A stretch of DNA of 54,029 bases from Thermoproteota archaeon (GTDB lineage: Archaea; Thermoproteota; Thermoprotei_A; EX4484-217-1; JAPDJV01), in contig JAPDJV010000021.1 in assembly GCA_029258925.1 (NCBI GenBank), positions 1-54,029 of the forward strand, in the 5' to 3' direction. Below are positions 22,892 to 32,530 of this stretch, piece by piece. Made by a program: the position numbers and the translations under genes. Position 1 is the stretch's first letter; every line of letters begins with the position of its first letter. The notes under the pieces are model-generated. The model was not told where the DNA came from and ran no database searches. It was given only the letters and a program-made list of their open reading frames with translations.

Positions 22892-24522
22892 CTATCGCGG
22901 CAATGCCCGCTAAATCTAGAGATCTTCTCTTTAAGAAAACTCAATACCTTTCCTAGAGTGTTCCAGTCTGTCTCAATGCAACGTTCTCCCATAAGCTTTC
23001 TCAGAGTTTTAAGCACGTTTTCACATATTTCACTAAAATCCTCGCTAACGATTACGATAGTATAGTTGTAACTATTTTTCAATAGATAGTTAAGTATTAT
23101 TCTCTCAGCATGCTCAACTATACCCCTCCTCTTGCAAGCCTCTACGGACATTTCGAACTGGGATAATGGAAAACACTCAGAGATCTCCTCTGGAATAATA
23201 CCCCAAAAAGGGTGGTAGAAAGCCACGTGAACCAGGTTCTCGTTTCCTCCAAAGACAGCTGTCACCATATTCCTAAGCTTCAAGTATTTTTCGGAGGAAG
23301 TAAGGGGTTTGTCCTCTAATATCCCGACTAGCACCAGTACCTTGCTATGCTGGGGCTTTGTATAGTTCTCTAAGAGTCTTTCTTCGTGTAGTGCTACCTC
23401 AGGTCTCGCCAAAGAGACCTCGTCAAATAGGAATATTCCCCTGATCCTAGTTTTTAAGAATGGTGCGTGTTTCGCCAAGAAGCTCCTATACTTAGACAGG
23501 CTTGCAAGCGCCGAATATAGCCGCGGATGTGATCTGGCTCTTCTTTCAACAAGCTCCCATAAGTATCCTCCTCTAATCGCCTCCCTGATCCTCTTGATTT
23601 CCCGCATTGAAATGTAGAGGTTATGAATAGCTATGTGTTTCTCCCTCTCGTATTTAGTCATGGATTTAAGTTCTTTAGCGGTAATCTTTGTGCAGACGGG
23701 ACATGTGCAAGCTAGTTCTTCTATATCCTGCAACCTCACGGTTCCGTCTTCAAATATCATTCTATCGTCTCTAGCGTAGAGTATGTAGGCAGCTGAATCA
23801 AATGTGTCCACGCCTAGGGCCACTATTAACGGGAATATCATCGGGTGTCCCGCTCCAAATAGGTGGATGGGTGTTGAGGGAGGAAGAACACTTTTAGCTG
23901 TGACTATTACATCAACTAGAGCCGGAAACATGTACCTTTCCATCATCGGCGTAGGGCTTCCTATAGCTGCTATATCGTAGTCTAGTTCTCTGAAAATGCT
24001 TGAACTATAGGAGACTAAGTCTAGGAATACTCCTCCCTGCACAGGATAAACCCATAGCATATCGCTCCTTGACCTATAGTTAATGCTCTCTCTAGCACTC
24101 TTAATGGTTTCCACAACCCTCTTTTCTGCCTCCTCTCTTGACAAGTCGGCACCAGTCGGTAGATCCAATATTACTGCGATATCGCTTCCTATTTTTTCTT
24201 GAAATTCCACAATATCTCTGGGAGTGACATCAATTTTCCCATACTCTAATATTTGGTAACCTCCTGAATCAGTCATTATAGGTCCTTGAAATCCTAATAA
24301 TCTGTGAACCCCTCTCTCCAAAGCCTCACGTTCTCTTCTCTTCTTTAAAATGTAGGCATTCGTAATTATCGACTCGAATCCTATACTCTTGATAACATCA
24401 ACCTCTACTTCCTGCTTTATGGGGTTAACTACTGGTAGAAGAGCTGGAGTCCTAATGCTACCACTTCTAGTACGTATCTCTCCAATTCTACCTGCAACAT
24501 CCTTATTCCTTATTTGAAACAT
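22882..24522 (-). CDS. tgtA: Archaeosine tRNA-guanine transglycosylase TgtA
   Basis: 546 residues. Catalytic domain with MTDSGGYQILEYG, ILDLPTGAD, VQGG, HLFGAGHP, DTFDSAAYILYA and the zinc motif CTCPVC; then C-terminal domains typical of archaeal TGT. It exchanges guanine-15 of tRNA for preQ0, the first step to archaeosine. It gives a direct comparison for the shorter TGT-like protein at 3121 and shows that the host makes preQ0. Converges with the PAC2 gene (10-bp overlap). Confidence 0.92.
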   Translation of the reverse strand: MFQIRNKDVAGRIGEIRTRSGSIRTPALLPVVNPIKQEVEVDVIKSIGFESIITNAYILKKRREREALERGVHRLLGFQGPIMTDSGGYQILEYGKIDVTPRDIVEFQEKIGSDIAVILDLPTGADLSREEAEKRVVETIKSARESINYRSRSDMLWVYPVQGGVFLDLVSYSSSIFRELDYDIAAIGSPTPMMERYMFPALVDVIVTAKSVLPPSTPIHLFGAGHPMIFPLIVALGVDTFDSAAYILYARDDRMIFEDGTVRLQDIEELACTCPVCTKITAKELKSMTKYEREKHIAIHNLYISMREIKRIREAIRGGYLWELVERRARSHPRLYSALASLSKYRSFLAKHAPFLKTRIRGIFLFDEVSLARPEVALHEERLLENYTKPQHSKVLVLVGILEDKPLTSSEKYLKLRNMVTAVFGGNENLVHVAFYHPFWGIIPEEISECFPLSQFEMSVEACKRRGIVEHAERIILNYLLKNSYNYTIVIVSEDFSEICENVLKTLRKLMGERCIETDWNTLGKVLSFLKEKISRFSGHCRDSYM

Positions 24523-24531
24523 TCCCTATCC

Positions 24532-24984
24532 TCATTTACTAATCTCTCCTAGCACTTCCCTCCTCTCTGCAATGTACTCTTCAAAGATCTTCCTTATTCT
24601 CTCAGCTATAGGCCCAGTACCCTCAACCCCTTCCTCAGTTATCTTTATTCTATCGGAAACCATTATTACCCCTGCATCCTCATACACTTTGACCAAATTG
24701 GGGAAGTACTTTTCGAGTATTTCTGCAAATTCTTTAAGCTTAAACAGAGGCTCCTGGAGCGCCAGTATTTCAGCTACAACACTCCCGCTAATAATCACTT
24801 TATAGTATTTCTCGTTGCCTTCTGTCCTAACATCTACTAAGCTTATGTTCAGGGCCGGATGATCGAACCCCGTGAGTGTTCCCTCAAAAACTTTACCATA
24901 CGTTGTTCTAACGAGAACCCGTTTATCTAGGAGAGACGAGAGTTCTAATAGTAGCTTTCTCTGAGCAGATAGACTCATATTCAC
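24532..24984 (-). CDS. Sm-like archaeal protein with C-terminal domain (SmAP3 type)
   Basis: 150 residues. Sm1 and Sm2 motifs are seen (KRVLVRTTYGKVFEGTLTGF and VIISGSVVAEI), followed by a helical/beta C-terminal extension of about 70 residues as in the two-domain SmAP3. Forms RNA-binding rings. Located directly upstream of tgtA in the same direction. Confidence 0.8.
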   Translation of the reverse strand: MNMSLSAQRKLLLELSSLLDKRVLVRTTYGKVFEGTLTGFDHPALNISLVDVRTEGNEKYYKVIISGSVVAEILALQEPLFKLKEFAEILEKYFPNLVKVYEDAGVIMVSDRIKITEEGVEGTGPIAERIRKIFEEYIAERREVLGEISK

Positions 24985-25051
24985 TTCTCCTCTATAAGCC
25001 TTAGTAAAGTAAGGATATATAAGGGAGTTGCGGTCATCAGAAACATTGCTG

Positions 25052-25438
25052 GTGGTATCTGTGAAAACCCTAGCTTTCAGGGGAACCGTTACTGAGATTA
25101 CAAGTAGTGATATACCTCAGATAAGTATTGCAACAATAGTATCCGAGGACAGGGAGATAACAATAAAACTAGATGTTCACGAAAAGCTTAAAGTATTTGA
25201 TGAAGGAGACCTTGTGGAAGTTGTTTTCTCGAGCGAGAAACCCGATTACGTCTACGGAAGAGATTTTGTCGGTAGAGGAATAATTTTCGCTCTTAGAAAG
25301 GGGAGAAATGCAGGTTTCCAAGTCTCAATTGGTGGGCTACAGGTTAACGTACTATGTAGTGAGGAATTGATGGAGAGGCACGCTATTGAGCCGATGGAGG
25401 AAATATATGTCAAGATAGCTAGATCGAGATATAATTAA
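25052..25438 (+). CDS. RNA polymerase subunit Rpo8/RpoG
   Basis: About 128 residues. FRGTVTEI at the start, KLDVHEKLKVFDEGDLVEV, KPDYVYGRDFVGRGI and SIGGLQVNVL match the crenarchaeal Rpb8-like subunit. A TATA box TATATAA at 25016-25022 puts the transcript start near 25045, so GTG 25052 (or 25061) is a better start than the upstream TTG at 25028. Its TAA overlaps the ATG of the next gene. Confidence 0.75.
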   Translation: MVSVKTLAFRGTVTEITSSDIPQISIATIVSEDREITIKLDVHEKLKVFDEGDLVEVVFSSEKPDYVYGRDFVGRGIIFALRKGRNAGFQVSIGGLQVNVLCSEELMERHAIEPMEEIYVKIARSRYN

Positions 25439-27165
25439 TGAGTAGTAATTTGTGGACTGAATGCTCTTTTTATTCACCTCTAATTATTCGGGTTATCGTG
25501 GTGTGGCTGGGAGGAAGTGCCAGAATCGCTGTCCTACTCGTAGGCCTCGGAGTACTCTTATTGTACACGTCCATAGCTTTAGACCCCCATGATGTAGTTG
25601 AGATTATTGTAAACAACGTGCACTACATCATTACATTGATTTTATTGTTATCCACTCTAATATTCCTTAAGATTCTATATTTCAACAAAAGAACCTCTAC
25701 TATTAACCGTGAGGAAAAATTGAGTAAGACACATGGTACCTTAGAATACGAGCTACTTCCAGTTAAGGGGGGTCAATTGTATGGTCAGGAGCTAGTTAGT
25801 TTTCTAATAAGCCTCGTGGAACGAGACTTACAGTTCTCCCTTAAAATTGCTAGAAAGCAAGGTGAACACCTAAAGCTTCTTTTAAATGTAGATGTAGGAG
25901 AGGCAAATGTACAAGATGTTGATAACACGATAACTTCTATGTTCAGAGTATTATGTAGAAACTGGAGTATTAGAAGGTTTAATGGAAGCTCTAGGAGTAT
26001 TACTACAGGCTTTTTTCGTACATTAAAGACTGCTCTTGTAGGAGAATTCAAACTCTCCAATATAACAGACTTTATAAATGCCATTGTTAGATATATTCCG
26101 TCTCAGATAGTTCTAGTTGATGAATTACCTATAGTAAGGAAACCATTAATACCGCTAGGTCTAGCCTTAAATATCCCCAATAGGCCTATTGTTGGATTAA
26201 ACATGAACCACCTTGAAAGACACATAGCTATATTTGGTGCAACAGGCTATGGAAAGACGACGACCGCTACAATAATTTCATGTCAAGTAGCTAGACTAAG
26301 ATTAGGGGTCATAGTGTTTGATTGGCACAATGAGTACTATGAAATCATATCGTCCTTAAGTGCACTACCACAAACCATTAGAGTGAAGAAATGGAGACCC
26401 GGTGGAAGAGTTAATGGAATAATGGTTAATCCGTTTGACAATACGTTCTCCGTAGATTACATTGTTGATGTTTTAGAAGAAGTCCTAGACTTAACACCTC
26501 CCCAATCCTATTATCTAGAGAAAATCCTCTATGAGTGTGGTCATAATATAGGGGCGTTTAGTGATTTAATAGAGGCTGTTGAAAACTGGCCGCTAGACTA
26601 TTCTCTTGCAGGTAAGGAAGCTAAGTTAGCTTTACTGAGAAAGCTTTACATTCTTAAGGGTGGCGATGCTGGGAGGCTTTTCTCAGAGAATAACGTGGCT
26701 AATATTTTGAATAATGGAGTTGTGAACATCGTGGAGCTGGGGCATATTAGGAGGAGTAGACTTAGGAGGATATTTGCATATTTCCTTTTAAAAACAATCA
26801 TAGACTACCACGTATCTAAGGGTCCCAGCTCTTTAAAGCGTATAATAGTTATAGATGAAGCCCACAATATTTTCAGTAATCCTCAATCCCTCGCCTCCCG
26901 ACTATTGCCTGAGGTCAGGAAGTACGGTCTAGGATTCGTAATAGTCTCCCAGTCTCCATCCGCAATACCACACGTGGTCATGGAGAATACTAGCACTAGA
27001 ATACTTCATACGATCATGAGCGGCATGGACAAGAAGACTTTAAATAACATATATGACTTCACTAGGGAATATTACGATGAACTTTCAAGGCTCGATAAGG
27101 GTAAAGCTTTCCTCCTACTGCCAGAACTCAGTGTTCCTATTCTCGTCGAAACATGCTTCGTTTAG
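25438..27165 (+). CDS. Membrane-anchored HerA/VirB4-like ATPase (CedB-like)
   Basis: 575 residues. Two N-terminal TM segments (about 28-44 and 62-80) precede an ATPase with GATGYGKTTT (Walker A), VFDWHNEYYE, IVIDEAHNIF (Walker B) and SQSPSAIPHVV. Membrane HerA relatives of this build include CedB, the motor of the crenarchaeal DNA import system. No CedA-like multi-TM gene lies next to it here, so the name is tentative. Translation is coupled to rpo8 by a TAATG overlap. Confidence 0.65.
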   Translation: MSSNLWTECSFYSPLIIRVIVVWLGGSARIAVLLVGLGVLLLYTSIALDPHDVVEIIVNNVHYIITLILLLSTLIFLKILYFNKRTSTINREEKLSKTHGTLEYELLPVKGGQLYGQELVSFLISLVERDLQFSLKIARKQGEHLKLLLNVDVGEANVQDVDNTITSMFRVLCRNWSIRRFNGSSRSITTGFFRTLKTALVGEFKLSNITDFINAIVRYIPSQIVLVDELPIVRKPLIPLGLALNIPNRPIVGLNMNHLERHIAIFGATGYGKTTTATIISCQVARLRLGVIVFDWHNEYYEIISSLSALPQTIRVKKWRPGGRVNGIMVNPFDNTFSVDYIVDVLEEVLDLTPPQSYYLEKILYECGHNIGAFSDLIEAVENWPLDYSLAGKEAKLALLRKLYILKGGDAGRLFSENNVANILNNGVVNIVELGHIRRSRLRRIFAYFLLKTIIDYHVSKGPSSLKRIIVIDEAHNIFSNPQSLASRLLPEVRKYGLGFVIVSQSPSAIPHVVMENTSTRILHTIMSGMDKKTLNNIYDFTREYYDELSRLDKGKAFLLLPELSVPILVETCFV

Positions 27166-27745
27166 CAGTAATCCACTTAATAATCTCCTCTAATTCTTCT
27201 CCTTGCAGCCTAATAGTCCAATCGATGTAATCATTAGATTTCCCTTCTTTAATACTATCTAGAATCTTCTCCACCACTTTCTCAGGATCCCCATTAGATA
27301 CATCTACTTCCACTATAATTGCCTTAGATCCAACGCTTCTAACGCTAATAGAACATGAACCTAATAGTTCAGCCTCAACGTTCTCCACTACTTTCATAGT
27401 TTTCCAGCCTCTATTGACAAGTCTCTTCTTAAGTTCAGAGGGCTTTATCCTAAGAACTATATATGCATATACAATATCCCCTGGAACCACTTCGGGATAG
27501 TGTGTGTCAATTATAAGAAAATCCTCCTTAATAGTACTGTAAAGCTCTCTAATCTTTCTCACAACAATCTTCTCATCTATTATATAGGATTCTCTATCTT
27601 CATCGTATCCAACATACATTTTTTCTGTCAATACTAGGTCACTTAGGTTAATGTAGTGTCCCCTAATTTTCTCAGACAACAATCTCCCTATACTAGTCTT
27701 CCCAGTGCCCGGAGTTCCCGTTACAACTATGACTTTGGGGGACAA
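27137..27745 (-). CDS. AK6/Fap7-like nucleotide kinase
   Basis: 202 residues, P-loop GTPGTGKTSIG, LIIDTHYPEVVP (Walker B region) and LRIKPSELKKRLVNRGW (lid). Archaeal adenylate kinase 6/Fap7 family, implicated in small-subunit rRNA processing. The 3' end overlaps the convergent membrane ATPase gene by 29 bp. Confidence 0.85.
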   Translation of the reverse strand: MSPKVIVVTGTPGTGKTSIGRLLSEKIRGHYINLSDLVLTEKMYVGYDEDRESYIIDEKIVVRKIRELYSTIKEDFLIIDTHYPEVVPGDIVYAYIVLRIKPSELKKRLVNRGWKTMKVVENVEAELLGSCSISVRSVGSKAIIVEVDVSNGDPEKVVEKILDSIKEGKSNDYIDWTIRLQGEELEEIIKWITAKRSMFRRE

Positions 27746-27849
27746 TATATCATCTGTAGAATCCCTGTGAAATCAAAAATAAATATGTTTTGGGTACGTA
27801 CACAGATTGACTGCATTACCTTACTTAAACAAACGTCCAACTTGTTCTA

Positions 27850-29529
27850 TTACTCCTCTTCTTCCTCTCCAAACTTCTTCTCTTTCTCCTTCTCTTCCTC
27901 TTCCTTCTCGAGTCTTGAAGCTGCTATTATGTCGTCTATTCTCAGGATTAGGCATGCTGCTTCGGTAGCAGCTTTTATGGCATTGGACTTAACGCTGGCC
28001 GGCTCTATGACGCCTAGTTTCATCACGTCCTCGGCTTTCCCGGTAAACACATTTATTCCATAGTACTTGGAATCCTCCTTCTCATGTATTGCTCTAAGCT
28101 CTACTAATATGTCTATGGGATCTAGACCTGCGTTTTCAGCTAGAGTCCTAGGAATAGCTTCTAGGGCGTTTGCGAAAGCCTCTATTGCTAACTGCTCCTT
28201 TCCTCCTACTCTAGGAGCATATTCTCTTAACCTCTTGGCTAATTCTACTTCAACTGCTCCTCCACCAGCAATTATGTTACCATCCATGATCACATCTGCC
28301 ACAGCACTTAGTGCATCTCTTAAAGCTCTCTCCGCTTCGTCTACCATCCTCTCTAGACCTGCTCTCACAAGTATGCTTACACTTCTAGGATTCTTGCATC
28401 CCTCTACGAAGACCAGCTTCTCGTCTCCGATCTTCCTCTCCTCAACTAACTCCGCTTCGCCCAGATCCTCTGGTGATAGGTCGTCAATGTCACTCACTAT
28501 TCTCCCACCTGTTGCCCTGGCAAGTTTCTCCATGTCGCTTCTCTTAACTCTCCTAACAGTTAGAATTCCTTTCTTCGCTAGGAAGTGCTGTGCAACATCA
28601 TCAATACCCTTCTGGCAAATAACAACATTGGCACCAACAGAAGAAATCTTCTCAACCATCTCCTTCAATATTTTCTCCTCTTCTTCTAGGAAAGCCCTTA
28701 TCTGGCTTGGATCAGTTAGCCTTATTTCAGCGTCTATTTCTGTTTTCTCTATTTCAAGTGGAGCGTCTAGTAATGCTATTTTTGCATTTTCAACTCTCTT
28801 AGGCATCGCGGGGTGGAGAACTTCCTTGTCCAATATTACCCCGTAGACTAGTTTTGTGTCCAGTATGCTCGCACCGTGCTTCTTTATTACCTGGATATTG
28901 TCTATGTCCACGTACTTCTTCCCGTCTCTTTCCTCTACTATCTGCTTCGCGGCTTTAACTGCTATCTCAGCTAGATGCTCCCTAGCTCCATGTACAGCCT
29001 TGCTGGTGAGCGCTGTTTTAGCAATGTTCTTCAAGATCTCTTCATCATCTATGTCGATCGGTGTTGCCATCTCGTATATGTATTTAATAGCCTCTGCCAG
29101 GGCCTTCTTGTATCCAGTTACTATTATTGTTGGGTGAATATTCTTACTCAATAGTTCCTCTGCTTCCTTAAGTAGTTCTCCAGCTAGAATAACGCAGGTC
29201 TTTGTTCCATCACCTACTTCATCGTCTTGGGCCTTTGCTATTTGAACAAGCATTTTAGCTGATGGGTGTTGGACATCTATTTTATCCAGTATCGTAGCTC
29301 CATCGTTAGTTATAGTCACGTCCCCTAAGGTGTCGACTAACATCTTATCCATTCCGCGGGGACCAAGAGTTGTTCTAAGAGTCTCCGATATTGCTCTGAC
29401 TGCCATTATGTTTATTCTGAGGGCATCTCTCCCAACGGTTCTCTGAGTTCCTTCCTTCAATATTAGGACTGGTATTCCTAGGGATGCACCTTGAGAGGAC
29501 GTAGGCTGAGAGGGCGTAGGCATTGCCAT
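27850..29529 (-). CDS. Thermosome subunit (group II chaperonin)
   Basis: 559 residues. [42 protein letters not shown] and the acidic C-terminus (FGEEEEE) identify a CCT/thermosome subunit. ATP-driven protein folding chamber, abundant in hyperthermophiles. The divergent spacer 29530-29689 carries promoters for it and for S17e. Confidence 0.97.
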   Translation of the reverse strand: MAMPTPSQPTSSQGASLGIPVLILKEGTQRTVGRDALRINIMAVRAISETLRTTLGPRGMDKMLVDTLGDVTITNDGATILDKIDVQHPSAKMLVQIAKAQDDEVGDGTKTCVILAGELLKEAEELLSKNIHPTIIVTGYKKALAEAIKYIYEMATPIDIDDEEILKNIAKTALTSKAVHGAREHLAEIAVKAAKQIVEERDGKKYVDIDNIQVIKKHGASILDTKLVYGVILDKEVLHPAMPKRVENAKIALLDAPLEIEKTEIDAEIRLTDPSQIRAFLEEEEKILKEMVEKISSVGANVVICQKGIDDVAQHFLAKKGILTVRRVKRSDMEKLARATGGRIVSDIDDLSPEDLGEAELVEERKIGDEKLVFVEGCKNPRSVSILVRAGLERMVDEAERALRDALSAVADVIMDGNIIAGGGAVEVELAKRLREYAPRVGGKEQLAIEAFANALEAIPRTLAENAGLDPIDILVELRAIHEKEDSKYYGINVFTGKAEDVMKLGVIEPASVKSNAIKAATEAACLILRIDDIIAASRLEKEEEEKEKEKKFGEEEEE

Positions 29530-29689
29530 AAGTTATCACCACATGTAAACCGGTATTCCTGATATTCGTGGTTTTTGGTACTAGTGCTTCTATATATAAT
29601 TTTCCCTAATTCCGCTCAAGACAACGCTTAAAAACAGGATTAAAGTAGAATATCTGGAACTTAGTAGAAGATAGTGTGGGGATCCGGCA

Positions 29690-29896
29690 TTGGGTAAGGT
29701 TAGGAGCGCTCTTGTAAAGAGAACTGCTAGAAGACTACTGGAAGAGTACCCGGACAAGTTCACAGACAGCTTTGAAGAGAATAAGAGAGTGCTAATGGAA
29801 ATAGCCGATATTAAATCTAAGAAGCTGAGAAATCAAATAGCAGGGTACATAGCCCACTTAGTTAAAATAATGAAGAGAGTGGAGGCTTCCAGCTAA
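29690..29896 (+). CDS. rps17e: 30S ribosomal protein S17e
   Basis: 68 residues, TTG start. MGKVRSALVKRTARRLLEEY and IRNQIAGY-like KKLRNQIAGYIAHLVK are the S17e signature; full length for the archaeal family. Small-subunit ribosomal protein shared with eukaryotes. Confidence 0.93.
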   Translation: MGKVRSALVKRTARRLLEEYPDKFTDSFEENKRVLMEIADIKSKKLRNQIAGYIAHLVKIMKRVEASS

Positions 29897-30001
29897 AAAT
29901 TAGGAGAATACTCCGGCACTCTATGTAACCTAGTTCTCCTGCATGGAGTCCGGAAATATTATAGCTTCTTAATTCTATTGAAGAGCTTGAAGGTGGAGTA
30001 G

Positions 30002-30859
30002 TTGGAGACTTCAATATCCATAGTAGACGACTCGCCAATAATATTTGATAGAGCAAACGGGATCACTATTAAACTAAAGCTCATGCCATTAAGTGAACTG
30101 CGCCCACACGAGGAGACCATAGATTCCTTGGTCGAAGAAATAGCTAGGGATATTTTAAGCAAAGGATTCGTAAGAGACCCTTTGATTGTCGATGAAAATA
30201 CGCAGATAGTTCTCGACGGAATGCACAGGTTAGCAGCTCTTAATAGAATCGACGCATACTTAGCTCCGTGTGCTCTCATAGACTATAGCTCCGAGAGCAT
30301 AAGAATTGGGCGATGGATTAGAGTAATCAGAAGCTACAATCCTGTAAAGAGGGAGAACTTGATTAAATACATCAAGAAATTAGGTGGGGCTGGAGGGCGC
30401 CATAAGATTACCATACTAGTCGAGGGTATTGTTCACTATTTGAGATACGGGGACCCTCATGAAGCGTGTGAAGTTGTTAGAAGAATAGAAACATATGCCA
30501 GAAGCCTTGGAATAGAAGTATTCTACGAGTCAGGAAATAATATTTCAAATATTGTAGGAGAAGAACAAATATCTGTTATAATAATACCACCTAAGCTCTC
30601 TAAAACGGATGTAATAGCAAGTGTTAGTAAGGGCAAGGTGTTTCCACCTAAATCTACAAGACATATAATACCTGCAAGGCCTATAAACTTGAGAGTCCCC
30701 TTAAAAATACTTTTCACGGAAAACTTGAAGGAGGCAAACAAAATATTAGTAGAACTCGTCTTCAAGAAGAAAGTAGTTAAAATAAGTGGAGGTTTTTTAG
30801 ACGAATATAGGAGATATGATGAGGCAATATATTATTTCCACGAGGATGAGGCAATATGA
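30002..30859 (+). CDS. ParB/SerK-like protein
   Basis: 285 residues, probable TTG start. LMPLSELRPHEE, GFVRDPLIVDENTQIVLDGM and HRLAALNR are the ParB-N fold motif, as in the archaeal ADP-dependent free serine kinase SerK and related proteins. It could phosphorylate serine for cysteine synthesis. Overlaps the next gene by 4 bp. Confidence 0.7.
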   Translation: METSISIVDDSPIIFDRANGITIKLKLMPLSELRPHEETIDSLVEEIARDILSKGFVRDPLIVDENTQIVLDGMHRLAALNRIDAYLAPCALIDYSSESIRIGRWIRVIRSYNPVKRENLIKYIKKLGGAGGRHKITILVEGIVHYLRYGDPHEACEVVRRIETYARSLGIEVFYESGNNISNIVGEEQISVIIIPPKLSKTDVIASVSKGKVFPPKSTRHIIPARPINLRVPLKILFTENLKEANKILVELVFKKKVVKISGGFLDEYRRYDEAIYYFHEDEAI

Positions 30860-31137
30860 GTAGGAGGCTAACTGTGAAGTTCATGCCTCCATTAAGTAGC
30901 ACGATTGGTACAAAAATTGTTGAAACAGAGGTCAGCTCCGATACTACAGTTAGAGAAATTTTAGTTAAAATTAATATGCTTCTTGGAGGAAAACTTCCTT
31001 TAAACAGCAGTGGGGTAATGGAACCAGGCTACATAGTGATGTTGGATGGCGTTGATATAAGAGTTAAGAGCGGTTACAATACTAGAGTGGACGACCACAA
31101 GGAGTTGATAATAATACCTGTAAGCCACGGGGGATGA
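30856..31137 (+). CDS. Ubiquitin-fold MoaD/ThiS/SAMP-like protein
   Basis: 93 residues ending in Gly-Gly (SHGG), as needed for adenylation by an E1-like enzyme. TVREILVKINMLLG and ELIIIPVSHGG fit the beta-grasp fold. It may serve as sulphur carrier (molybdopterin or tRNA thiolation) or protein modifier. Linked by 4-bp overlaps to its neighbours. Confidence 0.8.
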   Translation: MSRRLTVKFMPPLSSTIGTKIVETEVSSDTTVREILVKINMLLGGKLPLNSSGVMEPGYIVMLDGVDIRVKSGYNTRVDDHKELIIIPVSHGG

Positions 31138-31724
31138 ACATGGATATTGAAGTCCTCTCCTGGAACGACATATACAGACATTCAATAAAGTTAGCTGAGA
31201 AAATGTTGGATGAAAACTACATACCCGACGTCGTAGTCGGAGTGATGAGAGGAGGCTGGGTTCCAGCCAGAATAGTAATAGATTTACTGGATGTTAAAAC
31301 CCTTGCAACACTGGAAATAAAGTTCTATAAGGGTATAGGTGAGACCAGAGAAAAACCGGTCATAACCCAGCCTCTGGTCGTAAATGTTAGAGACAAAAAT
31401 GTCCTCGTTGTCGACGACGTAGTTGATACAGGTAAGAGCATGTCTGTTGCAGTCGATGCAATAAGACTTTATGGTCCAAAAAAGATTAAGACCGCCAGCA
31501 TTGCGTTAAAGCCCTGGTCCATTTTCTCCCCAGACTATTATTCGTATGTAACCAGTTCTTGGATAGTCTTCCCGTGGGAAGTAAGAGAAACTCTCCAGCT
31601 AATACTGAAGAAACCCGAGGGTATGCGGGAATTAGAGAACGTAGCGCGTAAGATAACAGAGAAAATAGAGGTGTCCAAGGAAATGGTGTATAGGCTGATC
31701 AGTAATGACCGTGAAATGCTATAA
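31134..31724 (+). CDS. Purine phosphoribosyltransferase-like protein
   Basis: 196 residues. VVVGVMRGGWVPARI and the PRPP loop VLVVDDVVDTGKS identify a type I phosphoribosyltransferase, close to archaeal guanine/xanthine PRTases. Converts a free purine base and PRPP to the nucleotide. Overlaps Cgi121 by 20 bp. Confidence 0.87.
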   Translation: MNMDIEVLSWNDIYRHSIKLAEKMLDENYIPDVVVGVMRGGWVPARIVIDLLDVKTLATLEIKFYKGIGETREKPVITQPLVVNVRDKNVLVVDDVVDTGKSMSVAVDAIRLYGPKKIKTASIALKPWSIFSPDYYSYVTSSWIVFPWEVRETLQLILKKPEGMRELENVARKITEKIEVSKEMVYRLISNDREML

Positions 31725-32280
31725 ATTAAAGACCTCCACCACTCAGTATAGCGTTGTTTTAGCTCGAATAGAGGCACAAGTTTTCCAAGAAGTCCTCCGA
31801 TTAGTGAACGATGTGAACAGGAGGAGCAGTAAAACTGGTATCTTAATGCAGGCAATTAGGGACGATTGTGTAATAAATCCTAAGCACGTCCTTGCCATAT
31901 TATATCATAGTATTGAGGCATTTTATAGGAAATCTAATATAGCCGACAAACTATACATGGAAATATTGCTTAGAATATCTGGAGTAAGGCAAATAAAAGA
32001 TGCAATAAGAGTAGCAGGTATAAGTGAGGCTGGAGTAGTGTGGATAATATGTTTATCCGAGAAAGCAGATTGCAGTATGCTGTTACAGTTCTTGAATTCT
32101 GAGATCAAGAATATGAAAAATATTAGATTACTGGACTTCTACTCTAATAGACCAGCACTCCAGAAAATAATATCTCAACTTAACCTCGACAGGAAAACAT
32201 TGGAATCACTTAGCGGAGAACTAGAGGAGAGAGCTGTAAAAGCCGCAATAATGCGAGCAGCACTAATGCATATAATCTAA
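31705..32280 (+). CDS. KEOPS subunit Cgi121
   Basis: 191 residues. NPKHVLAILYHSIEAFYRK and EILLRISGVRQIKDAIRVAG match the Cgi121/TPRKB family, the tRNA-CCA-binding subunit of KEOPS, which makes t6A37. An N-terminal overlap with the PRTase gene suggests coupled expression. Confidence 0.85.
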   Translation: MTVKCYKLKTSTTQYSVVLARIEAQVFQEVLRLVNDVNRRSSKTGILMQAIRDDCVINPKHVLAILYHSIEAFYRKSNIADKLYMEILLRISGVRQIKDAIRVAGISEAGVVWIICLSEKADCSMLLQFLNSEIKNMKNIRLLDFYSNRPALQKIISQLNLDRKTLESLSGELEERAVKAAIMRAALMHII

Positions 32281-32388
32281 AGCAGCTGTAGGTACACATA
32301 TACTTAAACTCTTTCAGCCATGTAGGCAAGTTTTATATACATATTAACCTCCAGAAACCATTATTGGAAGACATGGGTGATCGGAAAT

Positions 32389-32475
32389 ATGAGGCTAATC
32401 GAAGAGGAGGAGTGGTGGGAGGAAGAGGAAGAAGAGCTCTGGGAGGAGGAAGAGGAGTGGGAGGAGGAGTGGTAG
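32389..32475 (+). CDS. Possible 28-residue Glu/Trp peptide
   Basis: An ATG ORF of 28 codons after TTTTATATA (about 32330) and just before the TFS-like gene. After MRLI it is composed only of Glu, Trp and one Leu (EEEEWWEEEEEELW...). An overlapping frame from ATG 32373 would instead give a 53-residue Gly/Arg-rich peptide ending at 32534. The purine-rich DNA tract may be the real feature. Either peptide is unproven. Confidence 0.3.
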   Translation: MRLIEEEEWWEEEEEELWEEEEEWEEEW

Positions 32476-32530
32476 GCCCGTATCAAGGCCTACTCTCCAT
32501 CCTCCACTTAATATTTGGAGGTAAAATAAA

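Noticed and set aside
28067..28846. 259-codon plus-strand ORF opposite the thermosome gene
   Set aside because: Antisense shadow with Ser/Leu-rich low-complexity product; the minus-strand thermosome is unambiguous.
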